Source: GCA-2720865 sp047630275
GTDB lineage: Bacteria > Bdellovibrionota > Bacteriovoracia > Bacteriovoracales > Bacteriovoracaceae
NCBI GenBank assembly: GCA_047630275.1
Contig: JBLHVN010000001.1
Location: forward strand, 186,001 to 250,000
Length of the DNA stretch: 64,000 nt
Reading direction: 5' to 3'
Part shown: positions 1 through 8,320 of the stretch, piece after piece
How positions within the stretch are numbered: position 1 is the stretch's first letter
Layout: every line of letters starts with the position of its first letter
Notes under the pieces: model-generated
What the model was told of the DNA's origin: nothing
Database searches by the model: none
The model's input: only the letters and a program-made list of their open reading frames with translations
Translations under genes and position numbers: made by a program

Positions 1-969
1 ATGATCCCAGCGATAAAGCTAAACGGGCTCTGTTATGCTGTTCCCCTGGCTCTCTATTATATTCTGAAAAATAGAAGTGAATATAAAAAGCTTTTTTACT
101 TTTGCTTGTTTGGGCTTTTAGTCTTTTCTCCTGTGTTGATTAAAAACTGGTATTTTATCAAATCACCTTTCTTCCCGGCTCTCCTTACTATCTTTCCAGG
201 TGAGTCCTCTGAGGTCATGATCAATTTCTATACGAAGTTTTTAGGAGCTAAGTTTGAATGGTCTCTCTTGGTAGAGCATTTGAACTATTTTTTATTAGGA
301 AAAGTTCTTTTGGCCCTAACTCCTTTTGTTTTCATATTTAAGATAGTGAAAAAAGACAAATTTAGCGTAGATAGTAATTATTGTGCGTTTATAATTTCTT
401 TACTCTCATATCTATTATATATAAAAGTAAATGGCGGTATCCCAACTCCTCGTTATATTTTTCCTTGCTACTTCTTACTGATATTTTTCCTCTTTCATGA
501 ATTAGATAATAGGCTCGAAGGACTTAATCAAAATAGGCTTGTTCCATTTTTATTATTACTACTTATACTAGCAGATTCAAAGCTAGATAAATCTATTAAA
601 AGAATTTCAACTAGCTACAAAAACCGAAAAGAGGATTGGAAGGTTACTGTAAATAATGGATTTCGTTACTCTAAATTTTGGAACTTTATTGAAGCCACTG
701 AAGCAAGTACTAAGTCGTATATTGTTTCAGACTACTTAACTAACTCTTACTATGCTCCAAAAGGTATACGAGTTAGGGCTGGTATGATGGATAGGGAAGC
801 TAGCTTTATTTATTCTTGTAAAGATCTCTCTAAGCTTTCTCAGTTTGACTATGCACTTCTACAGGATGAGAACTCAAATAAATGCTATCGAAAAATTAAG
901 AAAGAAGGAAAGCTATTGCATAAAGAAGGTCTTATCACACTTTATGATTTACGAGGGCTAAGGTATTAA
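1..969 (+). CDS. GT-C-like polytopic membrane protein, probably truncated at its 5' end by the window edge
   Basis: The frame is open to the first base and the ATG at position 1 lies inside what looks like an already running membrane protein, so the true start is probably upstream. The visible 322 residues have about six hydrophobic segments up to residue ~190, followed by a soluble tail of ~130 residues. The stretch KNWYFIKSPFFP near residues 48-59 resembles the loop of GT-C glycosyltransferase-like proteins, which use polyprenyl-phosphate sugars as donors. The next gene starts two bases after the stop, and together with the following two genes it forms a run of membrane-embedded glycosyltransferase-like proteins. 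The exact family and substrate cannot be read from this fragment. Confidence 0.6.
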   Translation: MIPAIKLNGLCYAVPLALYYILKNRSEYKKLFYFCLFGLLVFSPVLIKNWYFIKSPFFPALLTIFPGESSEVMINFYTKFLGAKFEWSLLVEHLNYFLLGKVLLALTPFVFIFKIVKKDKFSVDSNYCAFIISLLSYLLYIKVNGGIPTPRYIFPCYFLLIFFLFHELDNRLEGLNQNRLVPFLLLLLILADSKLDKSIKRISTSYKNRKEDWKVTVNNGFRYSKFWNFIEATEASTKSYIVSDYLTNSYYAPKGIRVRAGMMDREASFIYSCKDLSKLSQFDYALLQDENSNKCYRKIKKEGKLLHKEGLITLYDLRGLRY

Positions 970-971
970 GC

Positions 972-2405
972 GTGGAAATCAATAGAAAAAATATTATATT
1001 TCTTGCAATAGGCTGCTCTCTACTAGCTTTTATACTCTTTTCAAACTTAGTGGCCGTGTCTAATAATTGTTTAGATACCTATGATGTGGGGCTTTATTTT
1101 CAGGCACTCGTGAATATGGCTAGTGGTGAGCTAAATCCTTATTTAACAGTAAGAACTTTGAATATATTCAATGATCATTTTGAGCCTATCCTCTTCTTGG
1201 CTGTTCCAAGTGTGTGGTTGTCTGGCGGGAGTGTGATGGGGCCTATCATTTGGGAATGGGTTATTTTTACTTTTTTTATTTTTACTTTGATTCGTCTCAA
1301 TAATTATAAAAATTCCCTTGAGATTTTGTTTCTTTGCTTATTGGCCAGAGGTATCTTAACTGCGTTAGTTTTTCCTATCCACCCAAATACGTGGTCAATG
1401 ATTGCTTGGCTCGCATTGGTCTATTCTATTCGAGAGAAAAAATTCTTCTCTATCTTACTAAGTGCTGCTTTCTTAATGCTCTTTAGAGAATCTAATGCCT
1501 TCGCGTTACCAGGTCTGGCTCTTTATTACTTTGTTTTTAAAGAGTTCAAGAAAGCGTGGCTATCTTTTATCGTTTCTTTGATAGGTATATTTATTATCTT
1601 TAAGCTACGACCAATGATATTAGGACCGACCTATGATTACGGGGGATACTTTGTTAAAGGGCTATTAGACAGTCCTTTTCTTTTTGTTTTTGAAAAAATT
1701 ATTCATTTTGATTTGAAAGCATTTCTTAAGGTCTTCTTTCCGGTTCTCATCCCTTTATTTTTTATTCTTCGCAATGAGGAAGAAAAATTTAGAGAGAGTC
1801 CCTTCTTAAAGCTTCTTTTTGTAATGTCTCCATTGGCATTTCTTCATTTTTTGGCAGGGAAAATTCATTATCACTATGGCATTACCTTTATAGCTCCTTT
1901 AATCTCATATATTGTCCTCTCTCCAAAGTTCTCATTATTGGTTCAAAATAAGAAGTGGTTTGGGTTTACGTTAGTTTTTTTCCTGATAACTGCTTCATCG
2001 AGCTATACCAAATGGTTTAACTTATCTATAAGAGGGGTTAGTAAGAAATGCACAATCTCATCCAAAAAAAGAAGAGCGACTGCAAGTCTCGATTCCTTTA
2101 TCGAAAAAGAAATTCCTCTAGATAAAACGATTTTCTCTTCTAGTAGAGTGGTTCCTAACTTAATGAAGGAAAAACGGCTATATTATGTGCCTTCACATTT
2201 TACTACTCATTTAAATTCTTATGATTATTTACTAATGGAGAAAAGTTTTGGGGGAGAATTTCGTTCATTAACAAAAGATCGTTACCTCAAGATGCTAGAT
2301 CTCTGTAGGTCTGACTCGAGTGAAGTTCTTCTTGATAATAAATATTATTTTTTAATGAAAGGACCCATTTTAAAAGAATGCTATGGCTACTTTTCATTTA
2401 TGTGA
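972..2405 (+). CDS. DUF2079-like polytopic membrane protein (GT-C superfamily-like)
   Basis: 477 residues, starting with GTG two bases after the upstream stop; TAAGG lies about eight bases before it. The N-terminal half has a transmembrane anchor, then the signature segment TYDVGLYFQALVNMASG and, further on, FNDHFEPILFLAVP, which match the pattern of the DUF2079 membrane family (a D-G-F-Q loop followed by a DHF/P motif). About nine more hydrophobic segments follow, ending in a soluble C-terminal domain of ~130 residues. Such proteins are thought to be related to GT-C glycosyltransferases, but function is not established. The last 19 bases overlap the convergent gene on the other strand. Probably co-transcribed with the preceding gene. 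Confidence 0.7.
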   Translation: MEINRKNIIFLAIGCSLLAFILFSNLVAVSNNCLDTYDVGLYFQALVNMASGELNPYLTVRTLNIFNDHFEPILFLAVPSVWLSGGSVMGPIIWEWVIFTFFIFTLIRLNNYKNSLEILFLCLLARGILTALVFPIHPNTWSMIAWLALVYSIREKKFFSILLSAAFLMLFRESNAFALPGLALYYFVFKEFKKAWLSFIVSLIGIFIIFKLRPMILGPTYDYGGYFVKGLLDSPFLFVFEKIIHFDLKAFLKVFFPVLIPLFFILRNEEEKFRESPFLKLLFVMSPLAFLHFLAGKIHYHYGITFIAPLISYIVLSPKFSLLVQNKKWFGFTLVFFLITASSSYTKWFNLSIRGVSKKCTISSKKRRATASLDSFIEKEIPLDKTIFSSSRVVPNLMKEKRLYYVPSHFTTHLNSYDYLLMEKSFGGEFRSLTKDRYLKMLDLCRSDSSEVLLDNKYYFLMKGPILKECYGYFSFM

Positions 2406-3517
2406 CGTGGTATATTTAAGAACCAAAATATTGATATTGGAAAAAGGCATATAAAGTAAGTCGTAAATGATGATTTTGTGAATACAACGAAGAGAATAAA
2501 AGGGAAAAATATTTTATCCCAATCAGTGTATGAGTTCTTCCTTAGAGAAAAGTAACCCATAAAAACTACCGCAATAAGTGATATTGGCCATCTGGTTATC
2601 TCAGGGAGGTCTTTCAGTATGGTATTTCCAATGGGGGCATATAGAAAAACTTCAAATATCTGACGATAAAGGGAAGTGAAATCATTTATAGCAAAAGGCA
2701 TTATGATCAATCCGAATACAATAGAAGCAGCTGCTAAAGCTTTATACTTCTTATTAAAAAACAAAATAAAGCTTAATATAGCACCAGGGTATTGTTTAAA
2801 TCCTAGGCTCGTTCCGAGTGCTATTCCAGCGAGACTATTTTTCTTTTGATCTAGAAAGAAAATAGAGAGCAGCATGAGAAGAGCTGGAATGAAGTCATTT
2901 GTTCCCCTGTTGAAAGACTTTGTAAAAACATAGTCGATGGAAAGGAAAAATAAACTTCCTAAAAGAAGGTGCCCTTGTTCTTTTCTTCTTAAAAATACTA
3001 GAAGGAGCGCAAAAAGCCCCCAGTAAGCAAAGAAGTTCCCAAGATACATCCCTTTTCTACCTAGCCACTGAATAAAGGGAGCATAGTAAATAATACCAAG
3101 AGGGGTATAGATAAAGCCGCTATAGGTGTCCGTTTTTCCATTTCTTTTAATTATGATCGGAGACTGCTCAAAGAGGATGTGCTTGTATGGATTCTCTTTT
3201 TTTACAAAGAGGTAATCTATGGCCTGCTCGTGTACTACTGAGATGTCTTCAATCGCTTTTAGGGGCCTAGCTATATTATAAATTGATTTAGCCATTCTAA
3301 AAGTGAATAAAAGTACCAATATAATAGTTAATATTTTTAAGGCCTTAGGCTTCGATAATATTATTTTGAGACCCTTATCAATCTTAGATCTATAAATAAC
3401 AGTGATAATTAGAATGGGGAAGATTAGTAGACGCCACCATGGATTAAGAGCATCAATCGTCTTGTGATAGATTAAAAAAAGGCTGATTAAAGCAACGGTG
3501 TATTTCATTTCTATCAT
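2387..3517 (-). CDS. DUF2029/GT87-like polyprenol-phosphate sugar transferase-like membrane protein
   Basis: 376 residues with about ten hydrophobic segments. A lumenal-type loop (residues ~85-145) contains ENPYKH and a short YTPLGIIYYAPF motif, followed by FNRGTNDFIPALLM and LGFKQYPGAILSFIL. The G-x-N-D and K-Q-x-P elements are typical of GT87 (DUF2029) mannosyltransferase-like proteins that use polyprenyl-phosphate donors. No clear Shine-Dalgarno sequence precedes the ATG at 3517; an ATG three codons later is an alternative. It is transcribed toward the DUF2079-like gene (19-base 3' overlap) and its start faces the start of the GT22-like gene. The substrate is unknown; a role in surface polysaccharide or glycolipid building is an inference from the neighbours. 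Confidence 0.65.
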   Translation of the reverse strand: MIEMKYTVALISLFLIYHKTIDALNPWWRLLIFPILIITVIYRSKIDKGLKIILSKPKALKILTIILVLLFTFRMAKSIYNIARPLKAIEDISVVHEQAIDYLFVKKENPYKHILFEQSPIIIKRNGKTDTYSGFIYTPLGIIYYAPFIQWLGRKGMYLGNFFAYWGLFALLLVFLRRKEQGHLLLGSLFFLSIDYVFTKSFNRGTNDFIPALLMLLSIFFLDQKKNSLAGIALGTSLGFKQYPGAILSFILFFNKKYKALAAASIVFGLIIMPFAINDFTSLYRQIFEVFLYAPIGNTILKDLPEITRWPISLIAVVFMGYFSLRKNSYTDWDKIFFPFILFVVFTKSSFTTYFICLFPISIFWFLNIPRHINEK

Positions 3518-3553
3518 TCTATGGGATAAACTATATCTAAAAAAGGCTTTTTG

Positions 3554-4972
3554 ATGTTTCTGTCGAGGATATTTAGTTTAGAGACTTTATCGAACCGAAA
3601 ACTTTTAGTTTTTGTCGGAATTGTGCATCTTATTACGGCCATTTTTTCAGAAGGCTTCTTTCAGTTTGATGAACATTTCCAAATCCTTGAGTTTTTAGGG
3701 CATAAATTAAATGGAACGAATGCAAATGACCTGCCTTGGGAGTATAAAGAGCAGATAAGGCCGTGGTTTCAAGTTCTTCTCTACTACATCATTTTACTAC
3801 CCTTAAAAAGTCTTGGTCTTTCTTCTCCCTTTATTCAAGCCACTCTTTTGAGAATAATAACTTCTGCGTTCAGTATTATTAGTCTTTTTTATCTTAAGGA
3901 CTACTTACCTTTAAAAGAAAAAAGACAGAAATTGGTATTTTTAGTTCTAAGTCTTACTTGGTTTGCTCCTATGATTCACGTCAGGGCCAGTAGCGAGAAT
4001 CTTTCAGCTTCTTTTATCTTTTTTGGCTTAGTTCTTCTATTCAAATGCTTAAAAAATGAAACCCTTGTTAAAGGAATCCTTACAGGGCTCGTTTTAGGTG
4101 GTGCTTACTTAGTTAAATCTCAACTCTCTGTTGCTGTCGCATTTCTTTGGTTTTGGTTAGTGCTATTCAATCATAGAGCCTGGAGAACTTACGTAGGTGT
4201 AAGCTTAGGGATACTGATTACAATCGCTTTAGGCATAATTATCGACTATTGGGGCTATCAAGAATGGACCTTTTCAACCTTTAATTATTTTAAAGTAAAT
4301 ATATTAGAAGATCGAGTGTCTGGATTTGGCGTAGACCCTTGGTGGAATTACTTGAAATATAGTTTTATGAAAGGGATCCCTATCTTATCCTTGCCCTTTA
4401 TCCTTGGGACTTTCTATTTTTGGTATAAAAAACCAAAAGATCCTATTACTTGGTTAACTCTTCCATTCTTTTTAATTCATTGTTTTATAGGACATAAGGA
4501 ATTACGTTTTATTTTTCTAGTTGTACTTTTAAGTCCATATATGATGATCTATGCGGGTGAGCAATTAAACTTGTTGAAATTCTCTAAGCTTCGATTCTTA
4601 ATTGTTATCAACTTTATCCTCTTAACGGGAGTGAGTTTTAAAGCTGCAAACTCTGGAATCAGATTTTATAAATACATTCATGATGAAGAGATCAAAGAGA
4701 TAAAGGCCTTAGATGAAGACCCATTGACTATGGTTGGATTGAAGCTAAATTTTTATTATCCTAAGAATTTTAAAGTTCAGGTAAAAAAAGAGTTCTCTCC
4801 TAATGAAACGGGTCTTCTTTTTTTCAAATCAGGGAAGAAATACTTTGAGTATAGTAGTAGGGAGAACTGTAGTTTAAGTTATCTTAGTTATCCTAAAATT
4901 AGCCTTCGATTTAATATCGGAAATTGGATCAGTAGGTCGAGAGTCTGGAGCCTATGGAACTGCACTAAGTAA
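3554..4972 (+). CDS. GT22-like (Alg9/PIG-B family) mannosyltransferase, membrane protein
   Basis: 472 residues counted from ATG 3554; a TTG directly in front (3551) could also serve. The hallmarks of the Alg9/PIG-B glycosyltransferase family are present: an acidic loop QFDEHFQILEFLG after the first membrane segment, EQIRPWFQVLLYY (in place of the usual T-W-E-x-R-S), VRASSENLSASF, and late in the protein FIGHKELRFIF, corresponding to the conserved H-K-E-x-R-F. Around nine to ten hydrophobic segments are visible, then a ~90-residue soluble tail. Family members add sugars from polyprenyl-phosphate donors to lipid-linked glycans. It is divergent from the GT87-like gene and overlaps the stop of the helicase gene by eight bases. 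Family call is fairly secure; substrate unknown. Confidence 0.75.
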   Translation: MFLSRIFSLETLSNRKLLVFVGIVHLITAIFSEGFFQFDEHFQILEFLGHKLNGTNANDLPWEYKEQIRPWFQVLLYYIILLPLKSLGLSSPFIQATLLRIITSAFSIISLFYLKDYLPLKEKRQKLVFLVLSLTWFAPMIHVRASSENLSASFIFFGLVLLFKCLKNETLVKGILTGLVLGGAYLVKSQLSVAVAFLWFWLVLFNHRAWRTYVGVSLGILITIALGIIIDYWGYQEWTFSTFNYFKVNILEDRVSGFGVDPWWNYLKYSFMKGIPILSLPFILGTFYFWYKKPKDPITWLTLPFFLIHCFIGHKELRFIFLVVLLSPYMMIYAGEQLNLLKFSKLRFLIVINFILLTGVSFKAANSGIRFYKYIHDEEIKEIKALDEDPLTMVGLKLNFYYPKNFKVQVKKEFSPNETGLLFFKSGKKYFEYSSRENCSLSYLSYPKISLRFNIGNWISRSRVWSLWNCTK

Positions 4973-7900
4973 GTAGGTGTTCGAAGTCCTTCATCGAGAG
5001 TTTTCCAGAAAAATACTGATCATCATTTTCAGGCAGAAGATCATTGAAAAGATCTTTCTTTAGCTTTTGAAGCTCAACAACTTTCTCTTCAACAGATCCT
5101 TTGATAATAGGTCTGTAGACAGTAAGTGTGTTTAACTGACCAATCCTATGGGCCCTATCAATAGCTTGGGCTTCAACAGCTGGATTCCACCAAGGGTCCA
5201 TGACAAAGACGTAGCTAGCTGCCGTTAAGTTAAGCCCGACTCCACCAGCTTTTAAACTAATAAGAAAGATAGGACATTTACCTTCTTGGAAAAGATCCAC
5301 TTGTTCTTGTCGCTTCTTTGCGCTCTGAGAACCATCAATTCTTGCGTACTTCCAATGTCTTTCGCCAACATGATGCTGGATCATATCGAGGTAAGTGGTA
5401 AACTGAGAAAAGACGATGGCCTGGTGTCCTTCTTCATGAATTTGTTCAAGAGTATTCATGAGAAACTCTATCTTAGTAGAGTTAATATTTGAGTAACTTG
5501 TCCCTTTTTGTTGCCATAGGCATGCTTGTCTAAGCTTTAAGAGTCCTCTTAATATTTCGCCATATTTCTTCTTAGACGGAGATGTTTGGATTCTGTGTTT
5601 AATATCGAGGAGAGTAGCATCGTAATTATTCTTCTCTTCAGGTGAGAGTGTGAGGTACTCATCAACTTCAATCTTTGGCGGAAGCTCTGTTAGAACCTGA
5701 CCTTTAGTTCTTCTAAGGATAAAGGGGCTGGCTGTCTTTCTCGCGAGTAAACGAGACTTACTCGTAGAGGTCGTTCTTATAAATTGAAGATCTCCCCAAA
5801 TTCCAGGGACAGAAAGGTCTATGATATTGAAAAACTCCGCTAGATCATTTTCTACAGGAGTACCTGTTAGACAAATTCTAAAATCCGCCTTTATCTTTCT
5901 GGCTGCGAACGCTCCCATAGAGCGAATATTCTTTAAATGTTGAACTTCATCAAGGATGAGAACATCAAATTCTAAGTTTCCAAGACTTGATTCTGCTTCT
6001 CGCTTCATCACGCCATAACTCGTAAGAACTATCTTTGTGTCCATGGGAAACTCTCTTGCTCCTCCATGGTAAATATAGACTTCCATATCTGAGAACTTTT
6101 GAATTTCTTTTTCCCAGTTAAGTAGAATTGTGACGGGACAAACAACTAAGACTCGATCGACTTCTTTGTAAATCGAATCAATAAAAGCAATTGTCTGTAA
6201 GGTCTTACCAAGACCCATATCATCAGCTAAACAAGCGCCTAATTTGCTCTCATGAAGGAACTTGAGCCAGTTATAGCCAGTCTTCTGATAGGGTCTCATG
6301 ACATCTACTAACTGAGGTGGTAGGGGATATTCTGGGATCTCTTCTAGTGTGGCGAGCTTTTCACAAAGGGCCTCTTCCTCAGGTGTTAAAGCTCCTTCAA
6401 CTCCAAGTTTTTTCAACTCAAATAATTCAAAGATTCTTGCCCTATTAAAAGGTAATATGAATTTATTAACATCATCATCAGAAAGTGATTCAGGTGTTTC
6501 TTGCTCTACGTCGAGCTGACCCTCATGAAGGGTATACTTCTTCATGAACTTAAGTAGGTCTTTTTGCTCTTTTGAGAGTAGCACTAGTCCATTATTAGTA
6601 AGAGCCAAACCAGTATCTAGGTCAGCATTCTTAATGATCTCTAAGTCTTCTTGAGAAACATTTAATTGAAGATCAAACCACTTTGTCGTTGTGGCCCTTC
6701 TTTCAAATCGTATCCTAGATTTCCAGTTACCAATTTCTTTTTTATCATAGAAGATTTGAACTCCATGAAGTCCAACTTTATAATAAAAATCTGAAAGTCC
6801 ATTGAAGAGGTTCGTATTAGAGATGAGAAAATTAAGCTCTCTTTCCTCAATACTTGAAGAAGAGTAGCGAAAAAAGAGCTCACCAAAACAATCGTAACTA
6901 AGCTTTATTAATTGAACGAGAAATTGATTATCATAAAGAGTAATCTTTCTCGTCCTATGGTCATAAAAGCGAGTCTTGTCATTCTCTAAAGCGAAGGTAA
7001 GAAGCGCTAACCAGCGAGACTTTTGATTTGAGGATGAAAGTAGTTTTTTATATTGATCATCTTTGTATTCGATAGAATCAGATAAAGCCTTAATAAACTC
7101 ATAGGAGTCTTTTTTTCTCTTAAAGCTTCCTAGAATTCCACCATCAAATGTGAAGGCGCTTAAGAAGTCAGGTGGCTGAACGAGGTTTTCCTCTGGATCA
7201 AAGAATTCATACTTAACTTCAATCTGACCTTTCTTCTCAGTTCTTTTGAGAGTGACTCTTGATTGAATTTCAACTTCCTCAATTTCTTGAAGCGGAATAT
7301 TGTCTATGACAATATCACACTGTTTTAGAAGAACTTCGTTGGAGACTAGTTTGATTAAGTCGTTAACAGTTAAGCTTTTCTCATAGATTCTTATCTTTTG
7401 AATAAGGTCTCTTAATTCGCTAGGCATATGAAATGCTTCGCCCGAAGACCAGTCAAATAAATATAGGTTTTCAAAGAGAGAAATCTCGGAATGCTGCTGC
7501 CCTTCAACAGGGTCATACTTAAACCTAAACATAGGCATTGATTCTACAACGCCTGTTTCTGGGTTAAACCTGTCAGCTGAAGAGATCTGTATAAATAATT
7601 TTCCCACAAACTTACTTGGAATAGGGAAGTTGATTACTTTATTGTTTGAGAGGGTGTACTGCATCGAGGAGTACGTCGGGTTTGGTGGGGCACCTACTAG
7701 TTGATGAGGACCTCCAATAATCAAACCATACTCTTCTGGGCAAACTCCAATACTTGAAGTCGCTTTAATACTTGTAGCTGCACTATCACCTAATGCTTCT
7801 GGATTTGTGTCGTGAAGAACTTGAAGGTGATAATTTAGGAAAAGACAGCAAACATGGGCACAATGATTTTCTTCTGTCCAAAGATGGCAATCACAGTTTG

Positions 7901-8138
7901 AAGAAATGGGGCCTTCTGGTGTGTCTTTTAATCTATTTTTAAAGACAAGCTTACTCTCATGGCTTCTGTCATCTCTAACGATTCCAGAGACTATATAGTA
8001 AGTTTCTGGGGTTCCTTTAGTAAATGAGATGGATACTCGGCTCAGTTGAACTAGCTTTAAAGCCTCTGTCATGACGACGGGGTTAAAGTATTCTTCTGCT
8101 TGAACTTTAATTTCAGATGGTAATTTCCAGCTGCTCAT
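4965..8138 (-). CDS. SNF2-family DNA-dependent ATPase/helicase with N-terminal SWIM zinc finger
   Basis: 1057 residues. Near residues 82-98 the pattern C-D-C-H...C-A-H is a SWIM zinc finger, a DNA- or protein-binding element. The central region is a poorly defined SNF2-associated domain. The ATPase core follows: Walker A DDMGLGKT (~residue 640), motif II LDEVQHLKN (~730, with Val where DEAQ/DEAH is usual), TGTPVEN (motif III region), and the C-terminal RecA lobe with SLKAGGVGLNLTAA and DRAHRIGQ. Members translocate on double-stranded DNA and remodel protein-DNA complexes; the bacterial role is not well defined. AAGG lies shortly before the ATG, and a minus-strand promoter candidate sits at 8170-8198. 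It stands alone, ending eight bases inside the convergent GT22-like gene. Confidence 0.9.
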   Translation of the reverse strand: MSSWKLPSEIKVQAEEYFNPVVMTEALKLVQLSRVSISFTKGTPETYYIVSGIVRDDRSHESKLVFKNRLKDTPEGPISSNCDCHLWTEENHCAHVCCLFLNYHLQVLHDTNPEALGDSAATSIKATSSIGVCPEEYGLIIGGPHQLVGAPPNPTYSSMQYTLSNNKVINFPIPSKFVGKLFIQISSADRFNPETGVVESMPMFRFKYDPVEGQQHSEISLFENLYLFDWSSGEAFHMPSELRDLIQKIRIYEKSLTVNDLIKLVSNEVLLKQCDIVIDNIPLQEIEEVEIQSRVTLKRTEKKGQIEVKYEFFDPEENLVQPPDFLSAFTFDGGILGSFKRKKDSYEFIKALSDSIEYKDDQYKKLLSSSNQKSRWLALLTFALENDKTRFYDHRTRKITLYDNQFLVQLIKLSYDCFGELFFRYSSSSIEERELNFLISNTNLFNGLSDFYYKVGLHGVQIFYDKKEIGNWKSRIRFERRATTTKWFDLQLNVSQEDLEIIKNADLDTGLALTNNGLVLLSKEQKDLLKFMKKYTLHEGQLDVEQETPESLSDDDVNKFILPFNRARIFELFELKKLGVEGALTPEEEALCEKLATLEEIPEYPLPPQLVDVMRPYQKTGYNWLKFLHESKLGACLADDMGLGKTLQTIAFIDSIYKEVDRVLVVCPVTILLNWEKEIQKFSDMEVYIYHGGAREFPMDTKIVLTSYGVMKREAESSLGNLEFDVLILDEVQHLKNIRSMGAFAARKIKADFRICLTGTPVENDLAEFFNIIDLSVPGIWGDLQFIRTTSTSKSRLLARKTASPFILRRTKGQVLTELPPKIEVDEYLTLSPEEKNNYDATLLDIKHRIQTSPSKKKYGEILRGLLKLRQACLWQQKGTSYSNINSTKIEFLMNTLEQIHEEGHQAIVFSQFTTYLDMIQHHVGERHWKYARIDGSQSAKKRQEQVDLFQEGKCPIFLISLKAGGVGLNLTAASYVFVMDPWWNPAVEAQAIDRAHRIGQLNTLTVYRPIIKGSVEEKVVELQKLKKDLFNDLLPENDDQYFSGKLSMKDFEHLLT

Positions 8139-8169
8139 AGGACCTTTTTAAAAAGTAGTTAATCGTATC

Positions 8170-8198
8170 ATTATAGGGCACAACCTTGCGTTTGCCAC
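8170..8198 (-). promoter_or_regulatory. Predicted sigma70-type promoter of the SWIM-SNF2 gene
   Basis: Reading the minus strand, GTGGCA (4 of 6 to the -35 consensus, at 8193-8198) is followed after 17 bases by a perfect TATAAT (8170-8175). The predicted start lies about 25 bases before the ATG at 8138. Prediction by eye only. Confidence 0.5.
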
Positions 8199-8241
8199 TA
8201 AGCAATTTTGACGTCTGGATTACCGTCGTGCGTAATAGAAT

Positions 8242-8271
8242 AAAAAAAGGCCCCGCATTAGCGAGGCCCTT
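8242..8271 (-). terminator. Intrinsic terminator of the trmB-dnaG-rpoD operon
   Basis: On the minus strand the sequence reads GGCCTCGC, loop TAAT, GCGGGGCC (eight base pairs, one G-U), then seven T. It lies about 45 bases beyond the rpoD stop and has a canonical GC-rich stem plus T-run form. Confidence 0.9.
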
Positions 8272-8300
8272 ATGATTTCAATTTTTGATTAAAGTACAAG

Positions 8301-8320
8301 ACTAACCCTCACGGGTTAGT
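8301..8320 (-). repeat. Perfect inverted repeat spanning the rpoD stop codon
   Basis: ACTAACCC, a four-base spacer, and GGGTTAGT form a perfect 8-bp stem at 8301-8320. The rpoD stop codon (8316-8318) is inside the arm. It has no T-run and lies upstream of the real terminator, so it may be a mRNA 3'-end stabilising hairpin; this role is inferred. Confidence 0.5.
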
